DNA of 36,247 nt from JANJWP01 sp964540725 (lineage in GTDB: Bacteria > Patescibacteriota > Gracilibacteria > BD1-5 > UBA2023): NCBI GenBank assembly GCA_964540725.1, contig CAZINU010000009.1, positions 1-36,247 on the forward strand, given 5' to 3'. Below the pieces are notes generated by a model. It was not told the origin of the DNA. It saw only the letters and a program-made list of their open reading frames with translations, and did not search any database. Below are positions 17,762 to 26,455 of this stretch, piece by piece (positions within the stretch are counted from its first letter, which is position 1; each line of letters begins with the position of its first letter). The translations under genes and the position numbers were made by a program.

Positions 17762-18238
17762 CTATTCGTTTGGCGGTCTCGAAACGCCCAGGAGGTCTTC
17801 CTGGGCGTTTTTTATCAGTCGGAAAGACGGTCGTCCGCTCGGCTTCCCAGCCCCATCCGTGCCGGTTTCGTCGTTCGTATTCCCGGATTCCGCGGACACG
17901 ATTCGTTCCACCATGAGGTTCCAATCCGGCAGGCGCGCGATTTCGCGCTCGACCCGTTTGAATCGCATCATAAGGCTCATCCGAACGAGTGCCGCGAACC
18001 CTTGGACGTCGTATTCCGTCCATTCGGGATGTCGCCCCATTCCGCACCGGATTTTCGAAACGATCCTGCCTTCCAGAACGTCCAAGAACGCGTAGTCTTC
18101 ATCTTGTGGGCGGAAGGGGACTCCCTCCGGGTACCGACCTCCGAAAAACCGGTCGCCCTCCAAGATTTCCTCCGAAACCAGGGAGCGGATGAACGCGAGT
18201 TCTTCGGCTTCGTCGCCTTGTAATCGTTCGTGTCGCAC
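17762..18238 (-). CDS. Hypothetical protein, 158 aa
   Basis: Not recognised. GTG start 10 bases after the stop of the DUF5665-like gene, TAG stop. The first ~115 residues look folded and mainly helical (AEELAFIRSLVSEEILEGD, then YAFLDVLEGRIVSKIRCGMG, then FAALVRMSLMMRFKRVEREI). The last ~40 are Gly/Ser/Thr/Asn-rich and probably disordered, and they contain the opposite-strand terminator. No signal peptide or membrane segment. Third gene of a probable operon with yvcK. Confidence 0.68.
   Translation of the reverse strand: MRHERLQGDEAEELAFIRSLVSEEILEGDRFFGGRYPEGVPFRPQDEDYAFLDVLEGRIVSKIRCGMGRHPEWTEYDVQGFAALVRMSLMMRFKRVEREIARLPDWNLMVERIVSAESGNTNDETGTDGAGKPSGRPSFRLIKNAQEDLLGVSRPPNE
17782..17813 (+). 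terminator. Intrinsic terminator after the acidic protein gene
   Basis: AAACGCCCAGG (17782-17792) and CCTGGGCGTTT (17800-17810), 11-bp stem, then TTT. It lies inside the 3' coding end of the convergent minus-strand gene, so the two transcription units overlap. Confidence 0.8.
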
Positions 18239-18248
18239 GGGTATCCGG

Positions 18249-18746
18249 TTAGGGTACTTCCGTTTCCCCGCCGCTTCCGGACGGGGATTTCGTTTCGGCC
18301 GGAGACGTCTCCTCGGTATCTGCGCGTACTTTCTCGATCGCTTTTTCTTTGATTTCCTTCAAATCGAACTGCCGCATTTTGAGTTGGCTTTCGACGATGC
18401 CCTTGAGGATTTCGGAATCTTTGAAGAACGTATACGTCATCCACGAAAGGAGGGCGAGTCCCAGAACCGTTCCCGCCGCGAAGAGAATGCCGAGAAGGAT
18501 TTGGTAGGCGAAGATCTTCCACTTCGACTTGTGGAATTCCACGAATTCGTGTTCGCGGATCAGGTTCAACGTGTCGTCGAGCGTTTTAAGATTGGCGTTC
18601 AGGTCTTTCAATCCCTTTACGAGCTCCCGCTGTACGATGGACGCTTGGACGAGTTCTTTTTCCACGAGCGATTCCCGAAGCACGTTCTGGCGCGCCTGGT
18701 CGAATTCTTCCGCGGTCTCCGACCGGCGTTTTCGGGTCGTGGGCAT
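18249..18746 (-). CDS. Small membrane protein resembling DUF5665
   Basis: 165 residues. A charged coiled-coil region (about 10-75: EEFDQARQNVLRESLVEKEL, LNANLKTLDDTLNLIREHE) is followed by KSKWKIFAYQILLGILFAAGTVLGLALLSW, one or two membrane segments with the G-x-x-F-x-x-G-T-x-L-G pattern of DUF5665, and a charged Lys/Glu tail ending in a Ser/Pro/Glu-rich stretch. Function of the family is unknown. ATG at 18744-18746 was chosen because it starts 11 bases after the yvcK stop; an alternative ATG at 18770 would overlap yvcK by 13 bases. Confidence 0.62.
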   Translation of the reverse strand: MPTTRKRRSETAEEFDQARQNVLRESLVEKELVQASIVQRELVKGLKDLNANLKTLDDTLNLIREHEFVEFHKSKWKIFAYQILLGILFAAGTVLGLALLSWMTYTFFKDSEILKGIVESQLKMRQFDLKEIKEKAIEKVRADTEETSPAETKSPSGSGGETEVP

Positions 18747-18757
18747 GGGGGAGGGGA

Positions 18758-19738
18758 TTATTTGATCCAACCGCCGACGAAATCGGCGATAACGGCGGCA
18801 AGCTTCTTCGGATCATGGCGGATATAGTCGGCGTCGCTCACGAGGTCGCGCTCGACAATCTTGCATCCGCGGGCCTTGAACGATTCGGCGTCCCGGACGC
18901 GGACGGGAAATTTATTTTCCGACCGGGCGTATTTTTCTACCAAATCCTTTCGGAGATCGGAACGGTTGACCAAGACGAAGTCGATTCGCCCCGGCCCGAC
19001 GTACCGTTCGACCACGTCGACGAAATCCTCTACGCCGTACCCGTCGGTTTCGCCGTGCTTGGTCATGACGTTGCAAACGTACACGACCTTCGCCGACGAA
19101 TCGGCGATGGCTTCGCGCATGCCGTCGCACAGAAGGTTCGGAACGATGCTCGTGTAAAGGTCTCCCGGGCCGATGACGAGGTAATCGGTGTGGAGGATGG
19201 CTTCCCGGGCCCGGGGGTTCAACTTTCCTCCGCCGATGAGGAACGCGTCGGTGATGGCAAGGTTCGGGTCGTGCTTGGGAACGTCGATGTTCGTTTCCCC
19301 GACGATGCGTTCGCCGTTCTCGAGCGTCACGCCCAAATGGACGTCGTCGAGCGTCACGGGAATGACCTTCCCCCGGACGTCGAACATTGCGGAAAGCTCC
19401 GCAATTCCTTCTTCGAATCCTCCCGCAATATCGGTCAGTGCCGTCAAAAGGAGGTTTCCGACCGTGTGGCCGCTCACCCGGTTGCCGTTCTTGAAACGGT
19501 ATTCGAACAGTTTCCGAACGACGTCGGTGTCGTCGGAAAGCGCCGCGATGGCGCGGCGGATGTCGCCCGGGGGCAGGATGCCGAATTCGTCGCGGAGTTC
19601 GCCGGTGGAACCGCCCGAATCCGCGACCGAGACGATGGCGGCGAGATTCAGGTCCTTGTGTTTTTTGAGACCGGAGAGAACGTTGAAGGTCCCCGTTCCG
19701 CCCCCGATGGTGGTAACGTTCGTTCTGGTTTGGCGCAT
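18758..19738 (-). CDS. yvcK: YvcK/CofD-like family protein (gluconeogenesis factor)
   Basis: 326 residues, full length for the family. Landmarks: TIGGGTGTFNVLSGLK near 9-25, VADSGGSTGELRDEFG near 38-53, PPGDIRRAIAAL, VSGHTVGNLLLTAL near 88-101, and IGPGDLYTSIVPNLL near 189-203. The fold is that of 2-phospho-L-lactate transferase CofD, but YvcK proteins are known for a role in carbon metabolism and cell-wall growth, and bind UDP-sugars in Firmicutes. In this lineage the role is inferred. It heads a minus-strand operon with the DUF5665-like protein and the 158-aa protein. Its promoter predicts a leaderless or nearly leaderless mRNA. Confidence 0.93.
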   Translation of the reverse strand: MRQTRTNVTTIGGGTGTFNVLSGLKKHKDLNLAAIVSVADSGGSTGELRDEFGILPPGDIRRAIAALSDDTDVVRKLFEYRFKNGNRVSGHTVGNLLLTALTDIAGGFEEGIAELSAMFDVRGKVIPVTLDDVHLGVTLENGERIVGETNIDVPKHDPNLAITDAFLIGGGKLNPRAREAILHTDYLVIGPGDLYTSIVPNLLCDGMREAIADSSAKVVYVCNVMTKHGETDGYGVEDFVDVVERYVGPGRIDFVLVNRSDLRKDLVEKYARSENKFPVRVRDAESFKARGCKIVERDLVSDADYIRHDPKKLAAVIADFVGGWIK

Positions 19739-19744
19739 GGGCCG

Positions 19745-19772
19745 AGTATATCGAAAAGAACGCCGGAATCAA
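19745..19772 (-). promoter_or_regulatory. Promoter of yvcK, predicting a leaderless transcript
   Basis: Minus strand: -35 TTGATT (19767-19772), 16-base spacer, -10 TATACT (19745-19750). Only six bases separate the -10 box from the ATG, so transcription would start at or next to the start codon. Confidence 0.6.
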
Positions 19773-19810
19773 CGTCCGCCCGAATCCGCCCGCACCCCCG
19801 TGAAAAACGT

Positions 19811-19839
19811 TTGACTCGTACCCCCCTTTGACGTATCCT
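19811..19839 (+). promoter_or_regulatory. Promoter and structured leader of the SPFH-nfeD-rsmG operon
   Basis: -35 TTGACT (19811-19816), 17-base spacer, -10 TATCCT (19834-19839). The predicted 83-base leader is G/C-rich and contains an inverted repeat CGCGAC (19859-19864) and GTCGCG (19876-19881). Confidence 0.65.
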
Positions 19840-19928
19840 TCGGGCACGGTTCCCGTCCCGCGACGCTCCCGTCGGGTCGCGCCTCGCCGCATTCGCCCGG
19901 GTGCCGGTACCACTTCATCCCCCTTCCT

Positions 19929-20804
19929 ATGTCGGAACTCATTACGCTCCTCGGAATATTCGGCATCATCCTCGTTATCCGATCGGTCCGCCAAGTCAGC
20001 CAAGGCGAAGTCGGATTGAAGGAGTGGCTCGGAAAATTCGACGAACAGGTCGGTCCCGGAATCACGTTCGTCATTCCGTTCGTCCAAACTCTGAAAAAAG
20101 TGGATATCCGCGAACAGGTCATCACCGTTCCGGAACAGCAAATCATCACCAAGGATAACGTCGGAATGGCCGTCGACGGCATCATCTACGTACAGATTAC
20201 CGACGCGGTGAAGGCCCAGTACGAAATCTCGAACGTTTTCATGGCCGTCATCAACCTCGCGCAGACCAACCTCCGCAGCGTGCTCGGAACCATGTCGCTC
20301 GACGACACCCTTTCCAACCGCGAAACCATCAACGCCCGGTTGCTCGAAGCGCTCGACCGCGAAACCGGCAAGTGGGGCATCAAGGTCATGCGCGTCGAAA
20401 TCAAGAAGCTCGAACCTCCCCGCGACATTCAGGATTCCATGTCGAAACAGATGAAGGCGGAACGCGAAAAGCGCGCGCAGATTCTCGAAGCCGAAGGGTA
20501 TCGGCAGTCGCTCATCACCAAATCCGAAGGTGACAAGCAGTCGCAAATCCTCCAGGCGGAAGGAGAGCGGCAGGGGCAAATACTTCGTGCCGAGGGTGAG
20601 GCGCAGGCGAAAATCGCCATCGCGGAAGCCGACGCCCGGGCTCTCGAACTCCAGTCCGTCGCCGCTCAAAAGTTCTTCCAAGGCCAGGCCGTTACGAAGG
20701 AGCAACTCAAGGTTATCGAAACCGCGCTCGGCGGCGGCAACACCAAGTACGTTCTCGATTCCGACATCCTTACGAGCGTATCGAAGGCGTTCGGCATTAA
20801 GTAG
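19929..20804 (+). CDS. SPFH/stomatin-like membrane protein (QmcA type)
   Basis: 291 residues. A single N-terminal membrane anchor (MSELITLLGIFGIILVI) precedes the SPFH/band 7 domain at about 20-190 (EVGLKEWLGKFDEQVGPGIT, VDIREQVITVPEQQIITKDN, YVQITDAVKAQYEI, IEIKKLEPPRDIQ-like MRVEIKKLEPP). A long coiled coil follows at about 165-245 with repeated Q-I-L-x-A-E-G-E motifs. These proteins form membrane scaffolds (flotillin/QmcA-like) linked to membrane protein quality control. The next gene encodes its usual partner, an NfeD protein. TAG stop; no TGA inside. Confidence 0.93.
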   Translation: MSELITLLGIFGIILVIRSVRQVSQGEVGLKEWLGKFDEQVGPGITFVIPFVQTLKKVDIREQVITVPEQQIITKDNVGMAVDGIIYVQITDAVKAQYEISNVFMAVINLAQTNLRSVLGTMSLDDTLSNRETINARLLEALDRETGKWGIKVMRVEIKKLEPPRDIQDSMSKQMKAEREKRAQILEAEGYRQSLITKSEGDKQSQILQAEGERQGQILRAEGEAQAKIAIAEADARALELQSVAAQKFFQGQAVTKEQLKVIETALGGGNTKYVLDSDILTSVSKAFGIK

Positions 20805-20840
20805 CCCGCGCGGAATTTTCGAACCGTCATCCAAACCCCC

Positions 20841-21272
20841 ATGTCCGAATTGTTCTACACTTGGCTCGCGATCGGCGTCGTCGCCCTCATCGTCGAAGCC
20901 GTCACGACCGCGTTCTTCGCCCTCGCGTTCGCTCTCTCGGCGTTCATTATCGCCGCGTACGTCGCGTTTTCCGGCGAAACCGCGTTCACGCTCCCGCAGG
21001 CGGCCATCTTCGTGGTGACCGGCGCGGTATTCGCTTTCTTTTTTCCGAAATGGTTCAACCGCCGGGGCGGGGGATACAAGCAGGGGCTCGATTCCGCCGT
21101 CGGAAAGACGTACCACCTGAAAAGGGTCGCCGACGATTGGAAGGTCGCGATCGACGGCGTCGATTACCTCGTCGACGAAGATTGCGTCACCGAAGCGTTC
21201 GCCATCGGCGTGAAAGTCCGCGTGGAATCGCACGCCTCCGGATCGGTCACGGTCGTTCCCGTTTCGAAATAA
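20841..21272 (+). CDS. NfeD family membrane protein
   Basis: 143 residues: three to four hydrophobic segments (WLAIGVVALIVEAV, FFALAFALSAFIIAAYVAF, AAIFVVTGAVFAFFFP), then a C-terminal OB-fold-like domain (SAVGKTYHLKRVADDWKVAI, DCVTEAFAIGVKVRVES) typical of short NfeD proteins (NfeD1b). These pair with stomatin/SPFH partners in membrane organisation and protein quality control. It follows the SPFH gene by 36 bases and precedes rsmG by 10 bases, so the three are probably one operon. CCCCC directly precedes its ATG, with no Shine-Dalgarno sequence. Confidence 0.88.
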   Translation: MSELFYTWLAIGVVALIVEAVTTAFFALAFALSAFIIAAYVAFSGETAFTLPQAAIFVVTGAVFAFFFPKWFNRRGGGYKQGLDSAVGKTYHLKRVADDWKVAIDGVDYLVDEDCVTEAFAIGVKVRVESHASGSVTVVPVSK

Positions 21273-21282
21273 CGCGGGTACG

Positions 21283-21915
21283 ATGGATTTAGTCAAACGG
21301 GCGTTCGACGCGAACGGAATTCCCCTTCCACCTCAGGCGGAAGGGCTTTTCGAGCGGTACCTGACGCTCTTTCTCGAGTATAACGCCCATACGAACCTTT
21401 CGGCCATCCGCGAACCCGAAGCCGTCGTTCTCAAGCACTTCGCCGACAGCGCCGAGCTCGCCTCGTTCGAACCGCTTCGGGGGCGCGTTCTCGATATCGG
21501 TACCGGCGGAGGCTTCCCGGGCATTCCGTTGAAAATCCTGATTCCGGAACTGGAAGTCGTCCTTCTCGATTCCGTTTCGAAAAAGACCAAGGCGTGCGAC
21601 CACTTCGTTCGGGAACTCGGCCTTTCCGGCATTTCCGTCGAATGGGGGCGGGCCGAAGAAGTCGCTAAGCGCCCGAATTTCGGACGTTCGTTCGACGCGG
21701 TCGTCTCGCGCGCCACGGCCTACCTCCCGACCATTCTCGAATGGGCGATTCCGTTCCTTCGTCCGGGCGGCAGGATTTTCCTGTACAAAACCCCGTCCGA
21801 CGAAGAGTTGGCCGACGGTTTGCGGTTTGCCGAGTCGAAGGCGTTGAAACGCTTGCCGGACTACGGATATTCCCTTGCCGGACAAGATCGGAAAATCCTC
21901 GTCTTCATGAAATAG
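21283..21915 (+). CDS. rsmG: 16S rRNA (guanine-527-N7)-methyltransferase RsmG
   Basis: 210 residues. RsmG (GidB) methylates N7 of G527 of 16S rRNA using S-adenosylmethionine. Family features: YNAHTNLSAIREPEAVVLKHFADS near 34-57, the SAM-binding motif VLDIGTGGGFPGIPLKI near 70-86, LLDSVSKKTKACDHFVREL, and VVSRATAYLP, then FLRPGGRIFLYK. All are in place and the length is normal. Encoded 10 bases after the nfeD gene. TAG stop. Confidence 0.95.
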   Translation: MDLVKRAFDANGIPLPPQAEGLFERYLTLFLEYNAHTNLSAIREPEAVVLKHFADSAELASFEPLRGRVLDIGTGGGFPGIPLKILIPELEVVLLDSVSKKTKACDHFVRELGLSGISVEWGRAEEVAKRPNFGRSFDAVVSRATAYLPTILEWAIPFLRPGGRIFLYKTPSDEELADGLRFAESKALKRLPDYGYSLAGQDRKILVFMK

Positions 21916-21947
21916 GAATATCCGAAGGGTTTCGTCAATACGGAGAA

Positions 21948-21976
21948 TTGCGAAGGCTTCCGATTCGTGGTACCAT
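21948..21976 (+). promoter_or_regulatory. Promoter of the cell-wall hydrolase cluster
   Basis: -35 TTGCGA (21948-21953), 17-base spacer, -10 TACCAT (21971-21976). Predicted leader is about 18 bases. Confidence 0.55.
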
Positions 21977-22000
21977 GGTCGGGAGCCTTTTCAAATACCG

Positions 22001-24229
22001 ATGCGAAAACAAAAAACCCTTCAAAAAATCTTTGCCGCTTTCCTCGCTGCCGTCTTCGCTGCGTCGGGCGAGGGGAGCGTCTTCGCCGCCTACGACGCCG
22101 ATTCGACGAGCTTCGTCGGAATTCGGAAATCGTCGACCGCGAAGATTCTCGACGACTTCAAAGAGCGTCAGAACGAAACGTTTTTCGAAAACGCGCCGTT
22201 TACCGTGGAAGAGGAGTTCGGCATGTTCGACGCCGAACGGAAAATGAACGGATTGGAACAAGTGCTGAAGCGGCTCGAAAACACCCGGAACCAATTCCAG
22301 GAGCGGAAACTCGCCGTTACGCAGGAAAAGGTCACGCTTCGCAATACGGTCAAGAAACTCGACGAGTCCGTAGAAGCGACCATGGCGTCGATCCGGCGGG
22401 CGGAGCAGGAGATTATCCGCAATACCCGCGAAATTGCCGAATACGAACGGAAGATCGTCGAACTGAAGGCGAAAATCGCCGAAAACCGGAAAGCCATTCT
22501 CGAATACCTCGCGTACGTGTACTCGAGGGGCGATCTCATGTATTCGGAAGGACAGGATCTCGATATCGTGAAGTCCATCATCCTGAACGACGGGAACCTC
22601 TCCGACATCCTGACCGACCTCCACTACAAATCCCTTTTGCAGACGGCCGGACAGAATTTCGTGGAAATCCGCCGGAGCCTCGTGGCGGAATATTACCTCG
22701 AATCGGAAAAATTGAAGAAGCATAAAGTCCAGGCGCTCCGGCTGAAGCGGGAACTTCGCGACCGTCGGACGGAGTTGCAGTCCCAGCGCGAATACAAGGA
22801 GCGGCTCCTGCGCGTCACCCAAGGGCAGGAAGCCCTCTTCAACCGCTTCATCATGCAGAAGCGCGATCGCGAAAAGGAAATCTCCGCATCCCTCCGGAGC
22901 ATGCAATCGGAGTACGATTCGGTATTCGAAGACGTTTCTTCGCGGACGGGGTGCGAATTCGAATCCGTTTCCACGGATTCCCGGGCGGTTCCGGATTCGG
23001 AATCCGCTTCCGGAGCCCTCGCCGCCACCGGCGCGAAGGCGGAGGCCAAGGATTTTTCCAAACTCGTTTCGGGGCCGGTCGCGAAATGCCGGGATCTTGC
23101 CAAGTTTTATGCGGCCGAGAAAGAACTTCGCGAAAATCGCGGGGCTCCGGCATCACCCCAGAGCCCCTTCCTTTGGCCCGCCGTTCCCAAGTACGTTTCC
23201 GCCTACTACCACGATCAGGAATACTACGATTCCGTCGGAAGCGAACATGAGGCGGTCGATTTGGCCGTCGCGCAAGGCACCGACATCGTTGCGCCCGCGA
23301 ACGGTTACGTCTATTTCGTGAATCCCCCGGTCGAAGGCGGGTACGGGTACGTGGCACTGAAACATTCGGACGGGCTCCTGACGGTATACGGACACGTGAG
23401 CGAGGTTCTCTACGAACGTTTCCAATTCGTTCCCGCCGGCGCGACGTTCGCGCGGTCCGGCGGAGCTCCGGGAACCCCGGGCGCCGGCGTGATGACGACG
23501 GGGCCGCATCTCCATTTCGAGGTCTACAAGAACCGCGAATCCGTCGACCCCCTGCGATTCCTCGACCTTACGTACCTCCGCTACGAATCGCTCGATCCGA
23601 AATATTCGTACAAGTATGCCGAAGACCTGAAAGTCCGGTACGGACGTCGGGCCAACCTCGACGGAAAGGGCGTATTCTCCCTTTCCGGCGAAGACGAAAC
23701 GGCCCGTCAAAAGGATCTGCTCTCCAAATACGCGGCGTCCGCGTTTTCCGATTGGAATCTCTGGATCGAGGAAGGGGCATCCGGGAAGATCGACCCGAGT
23801 TTCCTCATGTGCGTCGGTTTGGCGGAAACGGGACTTGGAAGAAACCTGAAGACCGGCTATAATGTCGGCAACGTCGGGAATACCGACTCCGGCGGAACCT
23901 ACGAGTTCGCGAACGCCCGCGAGGGAATCTATTGGATGACCAAGACCCTGAACAACCGGTTTTTGGGCCAATACGACCGCATAAGCGACCTGTCCCGTTG
24001 GGGCAACAAGTCCGGGTCGATCTACGCGTCGTCTTCGAAGCATTGGCACACGAACGTCGTCCGGTGCCTCTCCGCGCTCAAAGGGCGGTTCGTCGAAGAC
24101 GAGTTCAAATTCCGCATCGTCTCCGGGAACGACCTTTCCGACCCCGAAGCCGAAGTTTCCAAGCTCCTCAAGACGAGGAAGAAGAACGTCGTCGCCAAGA
24201 AATCCGTAACTTCCCCCGTATGACCGTAG
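22001..24229 (+). CDS. Secreted cell-wall hydrolase: coiled coil, M23 peptidase and lysozyme-like domain
   Basis: 742 residues. Signal peptide at 1-29 (KIFAAFLAAVFAASGEGSVFAA). Long EnvC-like coiled coil at about 65-310. M23/LytM zinc endopeptidase domain at about 385-515: HEAVDLAVAQGTDIVAPANG supplies the first His and Asp, and GPHLHFEVY supplies the H-x-H. The C-terminal ~150 residues resemble a lysozyme/glucosaminidase-like fold (DPSFLMCVGLAETGLG, NVGNVGNTDSGG, GIYWMTKTL, SKHWHTNVVRCL). It is probably a two-headed peptidoglycan hydrolase. The frame passes TGA at 24221-24223 as Gly and ends two codons later at TAG (24227-24229). It overlaps the next gene by 10 bases within ATGACCGTAG. Gly-Pro would be the last two residues. 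Confidence 0.9.
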
Positions 24230-25044
24230 CGTTCGAAACCCGCAATTTCCTTGCCAAAATCGTCGTCATCGCCTGGATCGCCGCACTCCTGTTTTTCGCG
24301 TTCACGGTTGCCAAGACGTCCGTGACGTTCGATCCGAACGTATTCTTCGCGCTCGGCGAATCCAACCGTCTCCCCGAATCCGTCGTGCGCGAAATGCGGA
24401 TCCTCCTCCTCATGCTGTCGGTCAGTATCGTCGGAGGGCTCTCGTTCGTCATTAAGGACTTCTACAAGAGCGTAAAATACGCCAACCTCTACGACCGCGC
24501 GTACGAAGATTTCAGGGAAGGCCTGATCAATCGCGAGAATTTCAGCCGGCTCATTACCGTCGAAGCGTACTCCGGCCGGTTCAACTACACGTGGCTGTAC
24601 TGGTTCTTCGTGCAACCCGTATTGTCGAGCGTTTTGGGAATCATCGCGTTTTTCATCGCCCGGAGCGGCCTCGGGGTTCTCCAGGGCGCTTCCATCGATG
24701 CCGAAATCACCGTTCGCAGCATTTACCTCTATGCCGTGTTCACCTTCCTCGCGGGGTTTTCGAGCCATAAGTTCATCGCGTGGCTCGACGCGCTCGCCGA
24801 CAAGATCTTCGCGATCGGGGGGACGAAGGAAAAAATCCAGAGCGAAGTGCGCAATGCCGCCGCTACCGACCGAATGGCCCTCCTTACCGAGGTATCCGGC
24901 GATTCCGGGTCCGGCGCCGAGTCCGAAACCGTTCCCAACCCGGCGGCCGATACGGCCGCGGCGGCCCTGAAAAATTCCCAAGGGGCCAAAACGAAAAAGG
25001 GGGAAGGGAAGAACGTTCAGGAAGCCATGAAGGCAATACGGTAG
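24220..25044 (+). CDS. Membrane protein, 274 aa, unknown
   Basis: About four membrane segments: residues 11-32 (LAKIVVIAWIAALLFFAFTV), 61-78 (ILLLMLSVSIVGGLSFVI), about 123-150 (WLYWFFVQPVLSSVLGIIAF) and about 168-186 (IYLYAVFTFLAGFSS). A cytosolic tail from about 200 onward is Ala/Ser/Thr/Lys-rich and disordered. The segment FSSHKFIAWLDALADKIFAI is amphipathic. I do not recognise the family. The start ATG overlaps the 3' end of the upstream hydrolase gene and the next M23-SLH gene follows after 19 bases, so the three are one operon and this protein may help anchor or export the hydrolases. Confidence 0.82.
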   Translation: MTVAFETRNFLAKIVVIAWIAALLFFAFTVAKTSVTFDPNVFFALGESNRLPESVVREMRILLLMLSVSIVGGLSFVIKDFYKSVKYANLYDRAYEDFREGLINRENFSRLITVEAYSGRFNYTWLYWFFVQPVLSSVLGIIAFFIARSGLGVLQGASIDAEITVRSIYLYAVFTFLAGFSSHKFIAWLDALADKIFAIGGTKEKIQSEVRNAAATDRMALLTEVSGDSGSGAESETVPNPAADTAAAALKNSQGAKTKKGEGKNVQEAMKAIR

Positions 25045-25063
25045 TCCCTAATCCCGAAACACC

Positions 25064-26332
25064 ATGTATCCTCTTAAAACGAAAACGAAGTACGACCCCT
25101 CGAACCTCGCCGCGACGGGAAATCTCTATACCACGGTCTATCTCGGCAATTACGAACCCGGAAACTTCGACGAGGGCGCCGGAAGCCACCCGGGGGTCGA
25201 TATCATTCCGGCCGCTCCCCACGACGCGGTCGTGGCCGTTTTGGACGGAACCGTCCATTTCGCCGGAACGAACGCCGCCAACGGAAACTACGTCGTCGTA
25301 AAGCACCCGAACGCTCCGGATCCTTCGGATCCCTCGAAAACGACGACCCTCTACAGCGTTTTCCTCCATCTTTCCGAATTTTCCGTCACTGCCGGCCAGG
25401 CCGTCAAAGAGGGCGACGCGCTCGGAAAAACCGGAAACACGGGACAATCCACGGGCGAACACCTGCACTTCCAGATCGATACGGGAGACGCGCCGTTCCA
25501 CCCGTATTGGCCGTTCACTTTCGGGGAGGCGAACGAGGCCGGTCTCGGATTTTTCGAGGCGGTCAATCGCGGGTTCGGTATCGAAAAGGCGCGTCAGTAT
25601 ACGGTCAATCCTCTCGTATACCTCGACGCCGTGGAATCTTCGGGAAAGAAACCGACCGTCAGTGCCGCAGCCTTGACCGAGTCTGCCGCGGTTCCGGTCA
25701 AAACCGTCGTTGCCCCGATAGAAACGGTGGTCGTCGCGGCCCGAACCGAAACTCCTTCGGAACCGACCGTCGCGAAAATCGATCCGGCAACCTCTCCGAC
25801 TCTGGATTCGACCGGATTTTCCGACGTTCCCGCTTCGCATCCTTACGCCGAGGCCGTAAAATTCGTCCGCGAACAGGGGATCGCGACCGGGTCGGGCGGA
25901 AAATTCCGTCCGAACGACACCGTTACCCGGGGGGAAATTTTGAAGATGGCGTTCAATGGTGCGGTTCGCGCTCTTTCGTCGGATTCGAACCAATATTTCT
26001 CCGACGTTCCGCCGTCGAACGAATTCTTCGCGTACGTGAATACCGCCCGCGACATGAAGGCCGTTTCGGGATACTCCGACGGAACGTTTCGCCCGAACGC
26101 GCCCGTTACCCGGGCGGAGGCGCTGAAGATCGTCCTCGGCATTTTCGGAATCATTCCCGAACCCGCTCCGCTCAAGGTTTTTTCGGACGTCGGTTCCGAA
26201 TGGTACGCCCCGTACGCCGCATGGGCCAAACTCGCCGGCATTTTCGACGACGGAAACGGAAAATTCGCCCCTTCGTCCCCCGCGTCGAGAGCCGAAGTTG
26301 CGGCGGTCATCCATGCTTGCAAGTCGGCCTAA
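25064..26332 (+). CDS. M23 peptidase with three SLH domains
   Basis: 422 residues. M23 zinc endopeptidase domain at about 35-165: SHPGVDIIPAAPHDAVVAVLDG (H-x-G-x-D), FLHLSEF, and GEHLHFQI (H-x-H). An Ala/Val/Pro/Thr linker follows (about 205-255), then three S-layer homology repeats at about 255-420: FSDVPASHPYAEAVKFVREQ with FRPNDTVTRGEILKM; FSDVPPSNEFFAYVNTAR with FRPNAPVTRAEALKI; FSDVGSEWYAPYAAWAKLAG with FAPSSPASRAEVAAV. SLH domains bind secondary wall polymers, so this should be a wall-attached peptidoglycan hydrolase. No signal peptide is seen at MYPLKTKTK, which is odd for such a protein. TAA stop, strong terminator. Confidence 0.92.
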   Translation: MYPLKTKTKYDPSNLAATGNLYTTVYLGNYEPGNFDEGAGSHPGVDIIPAAPHDAVVAVLDGTVHFAGTNAANGNYVVVKHPNAPDPSDPSKTTTLYSVFLHLSEFSVTAGQAVKEGDALGKTGNTGQSTGEHLHFQIDTGDAPFHPYWPFTFGEANEAGLGFFEAVNRGFGIEKARQYTVNPLVYLDAVESSGKKPTVSAAALTESAAVPVKTVVAPIETVVVAARTETPSEPTVAKIDPATSPTLDSTGFSDVPASHPYAEAVKFVREQGIATGSGGKFRPNDTVTRGEILKMAFNGAVRALSSDSNQYFSDVPPSNEFFAYVNTARDMKAVSGYSDGTFRPNAPVTRAEALKIVLGIFGIIPEPAPLKVFSDVGSEWYAPYAAWAKLAGIFDDGNGKFAPSSPASRAEVAAVIHACKSA

Positions 26333-26359
26333 GCGAGAATCGGAATAGTCGGAAAAACG

Positions 26360-26388
26360 AAACCCCCCGGATATTTTCCGGGGGGTTT
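26360..26388. terminator. Strong intrinsic terminator
   Basis: AAACCCCCCGGA (26360-26371), loop TATTT, TCCGGGGGGTTT (26377-26388). Twelve-bp stem between the M23-SLH gene and the convergent response regulator gene; symmetric enough to work both ways, though T-tracts are short. Confidence 0.75.
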
Positions 26389-26455
26389 CTCGGTATCCGA
26401 CCGAACCGGACGGAACGGGTCTCAAGCATTAAGACACGGAGTGGAAGCGTATGGA

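Noticed and set aside
18912..21296. Long minus-strand open frame (794 codons) across yvcK and the SPFH/nfeD genes
   Set aside because: It overlaps three well-supported genes in other frames; no recognisable domain.
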